A stretch of DNA of 64,000 bases from Eutypella sp. D-1 (taxonomy: Eukaryota; Ascomycota; Sordariomycetes; Xylariales; Diatrypaceae), in contig JAJTTP010000002.1 in assembly GCA_023313575.1 (NCBI GenBank), forward strand, positions 2,976,001-3,040,000. The letters run 5' to 3'. The translations under genes were made by a program, and so were the position numbers. The notes beneath the pieces were generated by a model. The model was given only the letters and a program-made list of their open reading frames with translations, was not told the DNA's origin and searched no databases. This document shows positions 46,705-59,123 of the stretch, one piece after another (the stretch's first letter is position 1; each line of letters begins with the position of its first letter).

Positions 46705-47496
46705 AAAGGTGTGAGGTTTTCTTAGGCGATTTGTGTAACTTAGCTAGATGTGAATTTATTGGTTAAGATCCTGTTTGCTTTTCGTCATATGAGCGGTGCA
46801 TTGTCGCTACTTCCTTTGGTTGAGTGAATTCAAATGCACAAAGAGCCATGCTTTCCCATGTTACACATGACAACAAATAAGGACAACCCATGTGTCAAGC
46901 TCTTATTGTCTTCTGTACTTACCTAACTAGGTATCTAACGGAGTAATTGGAAATTAAACTGGGTACTGCTGTGTTAGGGCCCACAATTCCATTGTTTGGA
47001 CCCACTTATAGCACTATAGCTATATCCCTTGCTACGGGTGGCTTTGTATCTAGTTTTTTCCCTTTTTATCTTACGTTATTAAATAGATTCACTGATTGCT
47101 AACTTTGTAGCTGGTTGTACCTTTACCAGATACACGACGTTAGCGTAATGATTATTAGAATAGATATTCTTTCGTTTATATCAGTGTTTCCGTACCCTTA
47201 ACATGCTGTCGGGATCGCTAAGCGGAGTCCCGAAGTACCATCTTTCTTTCTCCCCTCCTCTCTTAGAAAACGAGATAATGACAGTTGTAGCCGCTATAAT
47301 GGGGCTATCATAGAACAGGCAGCTAGGGCTTTCAAAGGGCAACCGCGGGGGAGTCACTGGTAAAACGCTCGGCGGTAATAAATAAACAGGTACGTCCAAA
47401 AAAAAGAACCCTCCTCGTTACTTAAAGATGCAAAAGGCAGGAACGTCGATGTATCAGTGCATGGCCAAAAAGAAAAGCTAAAAGAAAAAAAATAAT
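46705..47496. other. Flank of the retrotransposon, no supported gene
   Basis: Composition returns to normal at once after 46704. Contains TACCTAACTAGGTA-type motifs near 46920. Frames at 47181-47584 on the minus strand overlap the tRNA-like gene and are not coding. Confidence 0.5.
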
Positions 47497-47606
47497 TGCC
47501 CGGACTCGGATTCGAACCGAGGACTCTCGAATACCTATGGCACGTTCCACCCCATTCGGGATGAGGCCCAGCATGACCTAGCATGTTACCACTACACCAT
47601 CCAGGC
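47497..47606 (-). tRNA. tRNA-like gene with enlarged, irregular anticodon region
   Basis: On the minus strand GCCTGGA at the 5' end pairs with TCCGGGC at the 3' end (7 bp, one G-U), followed by a discriminator A. The D-arm GTGT-AGTGGTA-ACAT and T-arm CTCGG-TTCGAAT-CCGAG are perfect. The centre is about 37 bases longer than normal, so either an intron is present or the gene is a pseudogene. No standard 5-bp anticodon stem could be closed; CAT after a T near position 33 hints at methionine but the 3' half of the stem does not match. CATGCT is duplicated within the region. A-box and B-box sequences look intact. Anticodon not assigned. Confidence 0.6.
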
Positions 47607-48289
47607 TTTATTTGTTGGAAACTCGGGGCCTTATTTTGGTTATTCTGTCCTCCCGTAAAGTGCCTGGAAAGTAAGGTATGTTAGAACGCGTACTGCGAAG
47701 GCGGGGTCAACTTGTTTAGCTGTGGCGGTACTAGGTAGTCACCATACCCGAACTAGGTAGCTATCTAGAATGGGATAACCACAATATCTAAGGATTCAAT
47801 CCATTCGATCCCATTCAATACGCTGGCTCCTTCCTATTCTTTCAGATCTAGGTGTAGAGCCCAAGTACCTAAGAACCTTTGGGGTCCTATGTCCATCTAT
47901 CATTTATGTTACTTTATACCATAGATTTAATACTCTTGATCCGGTTCTCCCTATCTTGAGAATTCACGTAACACTAGGGAATCAGTTATTTCTATCATGG
48001 TCGCCTTTTGTGCCGTGACATTAGCGGGCCTACTTAATTAGATACCGTATGTCACTATTGCTAAATAGACACCGTGACTTAAGTATTAAGAGAATACTTA
48101 CCTTCGAACGCAACTCCCGTTGATGCAGCTACTGGACCAGGCCTTGAGAGCAACATGATGACGACACTGCCAGTTCTAGATATCAATATACATTGCACGT
48201 CGTACTTCTCATTAGTGGCCCGCAGTTAACCACGAAATTCCGAGTTCTTAATTTAAGTAACCAATGTGTAACATCATTATCCCACCGAC
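47607..48289. other. Intergenic, no supported gene
   Basis: 683 bp with scattered ACTAGGTAG / CTAGGTAC strings; 3' flank of the DUF7708 gene. Confidence 0.5.
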
Positions 48290-50426
48290 CTAAGGAAACA
48301 TGAGACTCTGGATCGACCTTCCTCCAGGCTGACCTCTTCCTTGCTGCTTCCTAGGCAGCCGCGAACAGACCAGGCGATCAGTAGCATCTAACTTGGCACC
48401 AGCCGGGAAGAAGCCCCGAGTCGTGAGCAGGAGCTTGATAACTTTGTCTCCAGCTGGCTCTCGTAGAATGACAAGTAGCTCCTCGATATGTGCACTGGTG
48501 GCAGGCTGGTCCAGTCTCTGTAACCCGTCGATCACGCACAGTAGCAACCTGGGAGCCAGCCCCAGCAATCTGCGTATCATCCGTAAAGCTCTCGGTATTG
48601 ATTCTGGCGTCCCGTTCAGTTGGCTGAACTCCGCTCGGTAATCGCAATCATCTTCGAAGACTTCCGGTGTATATAATACTAGTTGCCTGACCAAGTAATA
48701 GAGTAGCAAAATAAGACGTTGTTGGGGGTCAATTGCGCCTAGGCTGGCAACATCGCTACCCACGTGTCCCTCGCAGAAGAATGACATGCATAATATACCG
48801 CTGCTATTCGCTAAATCAACGACATGAGCCGCCGCGTTGGCCTCATCGGACGTTCTTGACGGCGATAGAGGTGTTCCCATCAACCAGAGAACCTTTGAAC
48901 TCCGTGCAGATATCCAGTGCTGTAGACGCGAGACGATCTCCCCGGCAATCACTCTCGCATGTAACTGAGAAGAGTGGGTAGCAGTTATATTAAAATCTTG
49001 CGCGCCGATGACATTTTGGAGACCGCGAGACTCAAATTCTAGCTCTCGGTGGTGATGTATGATCTTTGGTGTAACCGAATGTATTGATGATTGTTGGTGG
49101 AATTCATCGAAATTGGGCGAAGAAGCATGCCTCGTGTTCATCGAGCGATTCTCTGTCTCTATCACAACAAAGACATTAGCTTCCTGCCACAACCTCTTTT
49201 AATAGAGTAGAACACTCACCCAGAAACATCTGTCTTTGCTGTTCATGCATGACTTTCTCCACTGCTGCAACGGCCGCTTTCTGGGCTTCCTCTTCGAACC
49301 GGAGGTTCAGTAGATCCAATCGTCGTGCTAGTTCTTGGTCAGATAGATGCCTCTGTTGCTCGGCTAGATTAAAACTATCGGAAATGTATTGGACTATATT
49401 TGCTTCCGAGGTGGACATTTGGCTAGACGTGGCGAGATTCATAACTTGGCTGTGTGTTGCCTCAATGACGCCCTGGGTCTGAAGTGATGCTTCCTGTTGT
49501 ATCTTTGCCACAATGGATTTGATTTCGACAACTTTTTCCTCTACCTGTCTGTTGTAGAAGTTTTGGTTTAGCGCCGCTTTGAAACGCTTTGACCGTGACG
49601 TCAACCAGTCCATCGTGTGGCACAAAAACCTGAAGTACTTGAGGTATAACATGACTACCAATTTCTTCATCTGTGGCGTTGGGTGTACCAGGCCTTGTCT
49701 CTGCACAAATTGCAAGTCGTCGCTCATCTCGACAAGAGCCCGAGAAAAGCCTTCCATATTTTCTTTGTGTCGAGCAAACGCCTGGACGGAATGAGTTTCA
49801 AGGGGAACTTCGTACCACGGATAACAGTTGCACCGACTTACATGTATAATAGATGACGTCACTCCGGTGAAGAGACTTGTATATTTATCTCCCTGCGGGA
49901 AGATGGCAAACAAGTTTGAATGAGAAACCAAGGTATCACAGTAGTCAATCAGGAGCTGTTTGGCTTTGCCCAGCCCTTTTTCTTGCTTCTCTTCCCAGTC
50001 TCGCACCGTTGACTCAACCACGCTCTTGACAGTCCAAATGCTAGGAACCTTGTCCTCAATGCGTATAGGGTCATCGATGCCGGGGAATCTGGACTGGAAC
50101 TCTTGCCAGACTGTCATGAGCTCCTTGCATTCGATCTCGAGTCGGGCGACCTCCTCTTCCCTATGTCATCAGTTAGCACGTACAGCAAAATTAGATTAGT
50201 ATATATCGGATCGGATTTACTGGTCTTGCGCGTCAATTTGGAGCCATCTATGCCATTCAAGCCGTTGCCGTTCTTTTCTTGATTCTTCTAATTGTTGGTT
50301 GGCTTCGAATCTATTGACCGCCTGAGCTACTTCGTTCTGTGGGTTATCTACCGCAACCTTCCAACTATGCTTCCGCACGAAGCTCCTAGCTTGCTGCTCA
50401 ATACCCTCGTAATCCCATGCTTGCAT
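48290..50426 (-). CDS. DUF7708-type fungal protein with degenerate NTPase region
   Basis: Three exons in transcript order 50426-50221, 50160-49220 and 49179-48290 give 678 residues. ATG 50426 (MQAWDYEGIEQQARSFV) is the first real ATG. The N-terminal half is helical (DWEEKQEKGLGKAKQLLIDYC, LFAIFPQGDKYTSLFTGVTSSI, VVMLYLKYFRFLCHTMDW), the pattern of DUF7708 domains that sit at the N-terminus of fungal STAND-like proteins. A coiled-coil-like linker follows. The last exon resembles the start of a NACHT module, but the Walker A site reads LWLMGTPLSPSRTS without GK[S/T]; LLLCVIDGLQRLD looks like Walker B. No repeat domain follows, so it is short compared with NLR-type proteins. Possible role in self/non-self or stress signalling, inferred from family context only. 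The second intron acceptor is the least certain junction. Confidence 0.7.
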
Positions 50427-51225
50427 TACATGTTCATGATGGGCTGTACATAGATGGAGATGAGTATAAAACAAGTGGACCTGTCCTATATTTAAGCAGC
50501 CGAGCTCAGTGCAGCGATGATCTTTCAGTACCGATTTGGATCAATTCTTGCATGAAGTCTGACTGCAACCCCGCTCTAGACTTGCTTTGCGAAGGACACA
50601 GTAACGAACCCGAAGGCTGCATAGCGTGGTATCAGGTAATTATATTATGCCAAGACCCAGCAGAGGGTTGTCACACCACATATATTCAAGCCAATTAGAG
50701 AATAATGGCTTCGGGAACTATTGCCTTACAAAAAGCAATGTCCCTCCCTCCTCATCCATACCCTACTCGCAAGGAATGCCCAACTCGTTGACACCAGACA
50801 ATAAACTCGTAATGAGAATTTATTTCCCGTGAATCTGATTTCTCGACAAGAATTATTTATCTAATAAATGGCAAGCGTTGGAGCATTCTATTCAACGGAG
50901 AAGGTTTAATTCGCAGGTGAATGCTCGATCCTCGAATATTTCTGTTACTTGTCTTCTGTCACGATCACATGAGCGCTTATTGGGAGATCGGCTTTATCCA
51001 ATCAGGGGATCCAAGCAGAATTGATTTTAGATAAGGCTTGGGTATATAGTAGGGTGGTTAGCCCTTGTCGTTAGACACTCTTTTCTCTCCTTTTCGACAA
51101 ATCGGTCTTTCTTCTTCCACATGGTAAACCCACCCGATATCCTTGATCAACGGAATATAATATCTTTAAATACTTAAAATCTATGGTTGCGGTGTAATTA
51201 TTGCGCTGTATGCCATCGGGACACA
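50427..51225. promoter_or_regulatory. Divergent upstream region, DUF7708 gene / AAA ATPase gene
   Basis: 799 bp between outward-facing genes. TATATAG at 51042-51048 lies about 180 bp before the AAA ATPase ATG. No coding character seen. Confidence 0.45.
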
Positions 51226-54200
51226 ATGAGCGCAGCTTCTGAGGTTAATATCCAGGCTGCTGCAACAATCGAAGACAACGCAACAACTCCAGAGACCATA
51301 TCCACAGAGCAAGTTCTGGAAACATCAGCTCATGATGGCGTTCAGGTCGAACGAGATGATTCATCATCAAGTCAACCGCTTCTCGGTGGAGACTTAATGA
51401 ACCGTATAATCGCAGCGGCAACACCTCCACCCGCCGCTGTGCCTGTTGATATTAATAACCTTCTGGATCAAGTCGGAGGTCGTTCCGAGAGCAGATCGTC
51501 TTCTTTCTCAAGTCTGCAAAGTGATGAGGGAGACGCCGCAACCCTATGGTGTCCAAAGCAAAAGAGAAACCATGGTAGCTTAATTGAATGGAGGGTATTC
51601 ATCTGTCCATTCTGTCATCAGAACCTCACACCACCAGATACGAACGCAAGCAGCCAAAGTCCGGTCATCCCAAAGACTGGTACAGGATTTCATACAGGGC
51701 AACCAGCTGCAAAGGGGCCTGATGCAATGGAGCCAGCCGCAACAGGATCTGATGTGCGGTATTTTAACCATTATTTCTCTCCACAAGACGACCTGATAGC
51801 AGTTGATCCTTGGGATGGTCTTCTTGACCTCCAGAAGGAGAGGGGGAACTTGACCAGCTTCAACAATTCCGCCTTGGAAATTATTACGGAAATCCAGATC
51901 ACATACACTAATTCTGCGTTCTCGGGGATGACTGCAATCCCCCGAATGATGTTGGACAACCCCGAGTATAGGATGGAGATTAGAAAGCGACTCATCAGGG
52001 TTGTTTCCCGACAGGTCATCGATGCTCTGACACGTATGGTCACCTACTATCCCGGAGTGAGTTTAGTAGGAGACCAAGTTAAGATAGAGGAGCCTTATTG
52101 TATCATCTTCCACCATATGGAAAAGATCGAGGAGTATCAAAGCACATACCCAAATGTTAGTGAGAGATTATCAACGAATGTCGACGATAGTTGCGATGAG
52201 GTCACACACCACCATCTGGACGTACTCAAATCGACCGTTATGGAGTTCTATGGTGAGGATGTGCAACAAGAGAAGGCCCGGTACCAACAGTCTGTACCGC
52301 GCGCAACGTTCAAGATGCTATGGCTCTTGTATAAACCAGGAACGACAGTGTATACAGAGTTGGATGGCGGTATGCAGGCATGCGTGATAAAATCAGTGCG
52401 ATTTTCCCACAAGTCAACGTCGGAGCTGAAGACACCGTACTGCCTAAATATGTGGTACATGAACTTTGATGGGCATCGACTAGGGAGGTGCGAATGCACG
52501 CGTTACATTAGTCCATTTGAAGGGGAGAGAGATATCACAAGTCTTCGTGTTTATCCTTGCGAGTTCTTGGACGTCCAAGACGATGGTCTCACACGGAAGA
52601 AGCTGGAAGCGAGGGGGGAGAGGTTTTATCGCTATCTAAGGGGTGCTCAGGTAGAGTACCACGGTGACTCACTCGGGAACCCACCACGGCGTATAAGAAT
52701 CTTATTACCCAAGTATTCCCTACAAAAGAGATAGAGTTAACTTCTGTCACAGTATGACGGCCGTGTTATGATCGACACAGGTGCTTACTTCGCTCATGGT
52801 GTCAATACAGGTCCATATAGAGGACCTCTCGATATCCGATTTCCGTTACCCATTGTAGGAAAAGTGCAAGATTCTCCCACAGATCAGGAGCACCTTAATG
52901 AACACATGGCACAACCGCAGCATGGAATGCCTCTAGCACCTCTATATCCCTCACAGCCCCTACCACCGCCCCGGCGTCCGTTACCGTCACCGTTCCCGGA
53001 TCCTCCCACGTTTAATGATGATGAGGACATAGTCGATTTCACGAGGCAGTACGACGCCAGATTTCCATGGAATGGATATGACAATATAAACCCAATCAAT
53101 ACTACCGATCTGGAGGTTGTTGACTCTAAAACTAGAGAAATTAACCGCCATCGTTACCTGCTTTGCCCAAGAAAGGTGTTGGGGTTTATTCTCAAATCTC
53201 GAAAATGGGGTACGTTTAAGATTCTTCGGTATATTGTGACAGCAGTCGATCCAACTAATATGACACCTTGTCTTACAAAGAGAGATTGAATGTCGAGTGT
53301 TGCAGCGACCCCAGAATCGACTTCAAGGCTATCGACATGCTCGTACTACCGGAGGAAAGAAAAACGATGATCAAAGCTCTTGTATGTCGCTATACGGATC
53401 CGCGAGCAGCTGACGGCACCGTCCCAGCTCCTTGGACAGCAGACTTTATCGAGGACAAAGGAGAAGGCCAGATATTCCTTCTGCACGGAAGCCCAGGTGT
53501 AGGAAAGACCTATGTGAGTGAATACTACACCCTGAGTTCTGCATTCATACAAACTATTTGGCTAACATAACCACGATCAGACAGCGGGTAAGTCCCTAGC
53601 AACATGAGTCTCATCAACGAGTCATAATTACTTAATTAGCTTTAGAGTGTATAGCCGAATCCACCGGGCGCCCTTTACTTTCCCTTACTTGTGGCGATGT
53701 CGGCACACACGAGGAAGTTCTAGAGTCTCGACTGTCCAAATGGTTCCGACTAGCAGAGAAATGGGGCGCAGTTATGCTTCTAGACGAAGCCGACGTCTTT
53801 CTTGAAAGGAGGGCAAACTCCGACTTACAAAGGAATAGCCTTGTAACTGGTATGAAATCGATGTGCCGAGACCGTAGAGAAAGCTCCTGATTGGACGCCC
53901 TTCTCAATCTCTATAACAAGCTTCTAACATGCTAACTCTCTTGCTCATCCTATAGTATTCCTGCGAACAATGGGTGAGATGAATCAATGGCCGTTCAAGT
54001 GAAGGAAAAGCCTAACAGATCATTGTAGAATATTACCGCGGAATCCTTTTCTTGACAACTAATCGCGTTGGTCATTTCGACGATGCCTTCATTTCACGCA
54101 TCCATGTGGTCATCCGCTACGACAGCCTCGATGCTAATGACCGCGAGAAGATATGGTCTAACTTCTTCACAAAGTTGAAGAATCAACGCGGGAAGACAAT

Positions 54201-54561
54201 TGAGATTTCTGGAAGAGCTCGAAGATATGTCCTTAAGGACGAAGAGATGACGACCATACCATGGAACGGTCGTGAGATCCGTAACGGTATCTAATCCGTA
54301 CTCGTTCTCAAAATATGGCCATTTTATCACTAACAGTAGGATACAGCGTTTCAAACAGCGGTGGCACTTGCGGAGTACCGCTTCGCGCAGCAGAAGGAAA
54401 AGGAAGAGGGCGAGAAGGCTTGCCTTGAGCGTGAGGATTTCGAACAGGTACGGGAAATGTCTCAAGCTTTCAAGGGGTATTTAAAGTCCCTATCCGGCTT
54501 GGATGAGGCGCAGCGAGCAAGGTCAGATATGGCACGGAATGATGAGTACACCGAGACATGA
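51226..54561 (+). CDS. Fungal AAA-family ATPase (DUF7025-AAA type)
   Basis: Proposed exons are 51226-52650, 52753-53228, 53285-53513, 53581-53587, 53646-53849, 53956-53973, 54029-54286 and 54347-54561, giving 943 residues in phase. The N-terminal 475 residues include CPFCHQNLTPP and VTYYPG with YCIIFHHMEKIEEY and GTTVYTELDGGMQACVIKS, as in DUF7025 proteins. A Pro-rich spacer follows, then the AAA module: Walker A HGSPGVGKT (701-709), Walker B VMLLDEADVFLERR (Asp759/Glu760), LRTMEYYRGILFLTTNR with sensor 1, FISRIHV, and the lid stretch WNGREIRNAFQTAVALAEYRF. Exons of 7 nt and 18 nt are both needed to rebuild the conserved sequence. The first junction is the weakest: the donor at 52651 drops VEYHGDSLGNPPRR, which relatives seem to keep, and no canonical alternative stays in frame. 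Role unknown; divergent from the DUF7708 gene. Confidence 0.78.
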
Positions 54562-54865
54562 TCAGTCTCGCGCATGACATGAACGAAAAGCCACGTTTCC
54601 ATAGGGTAGGGAGTAGGTCGGGCATTTCATTTGGCGTTCACTCAATGTCGCGTTACAAATTCGTAAATACATACCCTCGATTCAGATGTACGAATTAATA
54701 CAGAAGTACATCGGTGCCTTATTACCTTGCGTCTATTCAACATGTGATAGCTTGGTATCTGCTCCCCATAACTATAAATATGAGACGACAACATCCCTCC
54801 TAATTAATGGGAAGCCTTCCTTATACTTAATTAAAGGAGGTATAGGCCAGCAATGAAGGTTGAGT
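54562..54865. terminator. Shared 3' flank of convergent AAA ATPase and MFS genes
   Basis: 304 bp between facing stops; AT-rich around 54760-54845. No gene seen. Confidence 0.4.
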
Positions 54866-56640
54866 TCAGACGTCAGAAACATTGACCACATCGCCGTACT
54901 GGTTGACAGCTAGCTCCTTTTTCTGTGTAGATGCCTTGACGGGGTTCTTAGCCTTGAATATCTCGTCAAGTTCCTCGAGCTGTGACGTGGGTGAGATTAG
55001 TTATCCAAAAATGAAAGGTGGTGTGAAAGACTCACAGTACGACCCTTGGTCTCGGGAATCATCCACCAAATGATAGCAGCTTGGGCGGCATCCTGTACTG
55101 TAAAGACAATGAAGGTCTTCCAGGTAATGTTGGCCAAGGCGACAGGCCAGGCGAACTGGTTGAGTAGGCCGCCGATGTTGACAGCAAGGTTGGAGAAGGC
55201 CATACCTTTGGCACGCATCTCGAAGGATAGGACTTCTACGGGATATAGGGCCTGAAGTGGGGTGATTCCGACAGAGAATATGGCACCGAACATGAATACC
55301 ATGGCAAGAGAGGCCTTAGAGGCGGCCGTGTTCGAACCGATAAGGTTGTTTCCATCGGCATCGACACCACCGCCGGACTTAGCAAACTCAGCCGAGGCGA
55401 TGGTCATTCCCAGCCAGACTACACAGCAGCCCGTAAAGGAAAAGAGAAGCAACGGACGACGGCCCACGCGGTCGACTATCAGAGCACCTAGTATAGCCCA
55501 CAAGAACTGTTGGCATGAGTTAATCAAGGTGATATTGGCCTGCTCGATGGGGTGGGTGTAGCCGCACGACTCGAGAACGGCGCCAAGGAAGTAAGAGAGC
55601 ACAGCATTACCAGCCCATTGGCCGAAGATGGAGATAACGACGTTGCAGGAGAGGCGGTAGACGGAAGCGCGATCATGGAACAGCGCGCTATAGTCCCACC
55701 AACGCTTGTCGGCGCCGTCCATATTAAGAACTTCCTCGTATTCGTGTAGCTGTAGCTTGACCCAGACACTCTCCTCGCTTCCATTACCGTGGTATCGTGT
55801 CAACATTGCCTTGGCCGCCTCGCGTTTGTTATTGACATATAGCCACCGGGGCGACTCGGGAAGCAAGAAGCTCATCACAACGATCAAGCCAGAGAACAGC
55901 ATCTGAAGCCACGTGATGAGACGCCACGAGTAGTCGCCGCCGGTGTTGAGGCCGCCGCGAGCAGCGCCTGAAGCGATAATGGCACCAGAGAACCAGAGGG
56001 TATTGTACATGGCACCGACTCTGCCGCGGTAGGCAGGGTGGTTAATCTCGACGACGTACATGGGGCCCGCGGACGCCGCGATGGAGACACCAAAACCGAG
56101 AAGGAAGCGACCGCCCATAAAGGATCCGGCATACGTCGACGTGCCTTGGACGATAGTGCCGATGACAATGAGGCCGGCGCCGATGATCATGCCAATCCTT
56201 CTTCCCCAGGTGTCAATGGCAGGACCGACGAAGGGGAGGGCAACGACGCCACCAATCTGATACATTGAGGAGACGATGCCTGCCCAGATACCGCTGCTCT
56301 CCACATTGTAGTAGGCTTTGAAGGCCGGGTTTTGTAGTAAATTGTTGATCAAACTACCGTCGTAGCCGTTCATAGTGCTGCAGAAGAAACCGACGATTGA
56401 GAATAAGTAGATCATGATCTGAGGCCTCGACCAAGCTGATGGCGGCTCTTTGAGCATAGCCTCATTGAAAGCTTCGTTTCCCTGGGCGACCTGAACGGTC
56501 TCTACCTCCTGTATCAACCGAACATGTCAGCGACTTGAGTACTCAATCCATAAAGATGTCGGCAATGAACTCGGTTTCTACATAGAACCAACCTTTTCGG
56601 CATTCGACGACATCTCGACGGTTTCTGTGTCTTTCGCCAT
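54866..56640 (-). CDS. MFS sugar transporter (hexose/disaccharide permease type)
   Basis: Three exons in transcript order 56640-56593, 56508-55036 and 54979-54866 give 544 residues. The first exon codes only 16 residues (MAKDTETVEMSSNAEK). Sugar-porter motifs: FFCSTMNGYDGSLINNL in helix 1, GPAIDTWGRRIG in loop 2-3, GRFLLGFGVSIAASAGPMYV, PAYRGRVGAMYN, LPESPRWLYVNNKREAA at the end of helix 6, VDRVGRRPLLLFS in loop 8-9 and WMIPETKGRT after helix 12. Twelve membrane helices are expected, at the plasma membrane. The second half has GQWAGNAVLSYFLG in place of the usual QQ-type helix 7 motif, which points to the lactose/cellodextrin-type subgroup rather than glucose carriers. The last exon supplies the cytosolic tail. 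Confidence 0.9.
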
Positions 56641-59123
56641 GTCTCTGACGTGAGGTCAAACTGGCAACCACCCTCTCAATCGGCGGTTGAGCTTTCGATG
56701 AGATGTAGCCGCCTGCAAAAGATAGGATCGTGATTAGATGCGAGGAAAGGAATGCGGCGACACGACACGCATACTACAAACGCGGGTTCCTGGGCATCTA
56801 TATGTCCTGGGAGGTGCCCCCAACCCAACAGGGTCTGCCTGCATGTGGTTAGTAGGCATACCCTGCCGTCTATTCTAATATGAAGTCTTGGCAAATGCTG
56901 CTCGTTTCCCATGATCCCTATGACTTGCATCGAATGGCCACCCACCACCAGTAACCGATATGACCGGGTGTGGATTTCTCCTGGCGGTACTACAACCAGG
57001 TTCCAACCCACCCCAGATAGAACGCGCTGATCTCACGCTTATACCCATTTTCGGACGAATTTGACAATCGATCCTAGAGGTCATGCCAGCTGACACGTTC
57101 TCATAGTTTTCTTTTCCTTTTTCAACTATGCGCAGTTCCCAGTCTATCTGGTTAGGAATATCAACATGTCGCCTATGCAGCATTATACCGGAAGGCTGAA
57201 GGGAAACCAGTCACCCCAATAAGATCTAGTATACCCCACCCTCCTCTTTTTGGGACAACAGGGCACAGCATAAGAATGGTCACCCATCGGAAGTAACGAC
57301 GGAAAGACTAGACGTAGGCCGCGACAGAGAGGAGCGAATAAAATAGTTATGTTCCGTTCAAGAGTCGGGCCGTGTCAAAGATTGCACACGTACATGCGCC
57401 CGCATAGTCTCGGCAGCTATATGAAGACGGTAGATCGACGGCCGTCAGCTGGACACCAGCAGCGTGGTAACGTAGTCTATATAAAAGTGTCTCTATAACT
57501 TAGTTACTGTTCATAATAAGCTTTTCCTCGCCGAGCTAATTAGTCATTTCGTCCAGTTTCAGAGTAGTAACTGGATTCTGCATTTCTAGTGCTCAGTACT
57601 GGTAAATTGACAAGGTTTCCTGCCCGCTAGAAATGATCGATTATATCACGTCTTTGAGGAAGCAGGCAAAGCAGCGCGAAATGGAGTATTGTGATTGATA
57701 ATTGAATGATTGGCATCTATTTTCCACCACTGTCAAAGTATTTAATTAACAAGGGAAATTCCCTCGGCCTTATTATTATGTCGCAGAATTTCGCTTGCCA
57801 GCCAGTGACCAGCCCAGCCCCACGACTTGCCGCCTGTACTTGAACCCCATAGTTTTGCTCCAGGGTCTGTCCTCATTCGGGGTCGTGGGGGATGGCGGCC
57901 CGCGTTCCAATCGAGACAAGCGTTGCGACGTCAAAGAACCTGACAACGATATCTCCGCCAATCTGCAGTCAGATGTGATAGCGGATGAGGGGCACACTGA
58001 GCGGCCGCATCCCTTCTCACTGTTACAATTGTGTAGAAGATGACCGTTCTTGCCCATTTGTCAAATTATCAACGATCGGTGGTTTATACTTCCGGTCAGG
58101 TATTTCTCCCTTCTTAATATCCTACATCGGTAGGACATACCGAAACTATCGAGATGACAAGAAGACAACGATGGCTTTCTCAGTGGCTTTCCCAGTGGCT
58201 TTCATGTTCCAACCACTATGTCGCCACATGTAATCTTGGCCTCACCCTCATCTGGCTTAGAAAGGTCGGAAGGAAAAGTGGCCCGGATTCCGCCGTAGAC
58301 TTCAATGAATGCAATGCCCAGCAGAATAGGTAAGAAAAGGCTCCGAAACAGTTTCGCTAGAACGACGAGGGTTTGATGATGGTGTTGACTTACTAGCCAC
58401 CCGTCTTGATTGGTCAGCGCTGCTATGCTTGCGCCGTATCTGCGGCTCTCTCCCTGCATCATCTTAACATTATGCGAACCGGGGTTGCGGGGGACGCATT
58501 TCCCCATGGGCGCGACTCTGGCCATTGCCACAATGGTGAGAACGAATATATATGTAACGCGGAATATGCGCACGGAGCGAAGAGAGCGTGGCCGCTAATC
58601 TGCTACTGATATACTGCCCTCGGATTAGAAAATGGCCTAAACCCCTGCCCCCTGCTATTTAGCGATCAGCGAAGCGCCTAGAGCACTGAAGTAGAATTCT
58701 TGGTAAAACTTATTGCGACGCGTGCATCTTCAGGGGAGAAAATCTAGGACTCAAGGGCTTCTTTACAACCGGGATTCCGGCTTAGTGTGCCCTGCTCTGG
58801 ACTTCTCCATTGTACCAGGAAATATCTCTCGCGAGTGCTATAGCCAATAACATGATACAACGAACTTAGTACACAAGGATAGCTAGAACAGAATTACACT
58901 TTTGTCTGCCAATGTGTATAGTTTATTGAATGATTTTCAAGAGGAAAAGGGCAATCTAATGCTTGGTCGAAGATTGCTCAGACTCCCTTTCTGTATATGC
59001 CCAGCCCCAAATTGGTGAGTAATCACATCAGCTCATAGCTGTGGCAGACCATCCCAAGAATGAGAATCAAATGTTCCTCGCGGTCAAATCAAATAGCTGA
59101 GAATAATGGTCATTTTCATATAA
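56641..59123. other. Long intergenic region with doubtful frames
   Basis: About 2.5 kb, the promoter side of the MFS gene on the left and the 3' flank of the kinase-like gene on the right. Open frames at 56676-57011, 57776-58057 and 58202-58573 on the minus strand and 57985-58233 on the plus strand show no family features; 58202-58573 has a hydrophobic stretch (LFRSLFLPILLGIAFIEVYGG) but no clear gene model. CYNCVEDDRSCPF near 58025-58065 on the plus strand resembles part of a zinc cluster without completing one. A gene fossil is possible. Confidence 0.4.

Noticed and set aside
57776..58573. A spliced gene in the 2.5-kb gap
   Set aside because: Frames on both strands are short, no splice combination produced a continuous recognisable domain, and the half zinc cluster near 58025-58065 cannot be completed.
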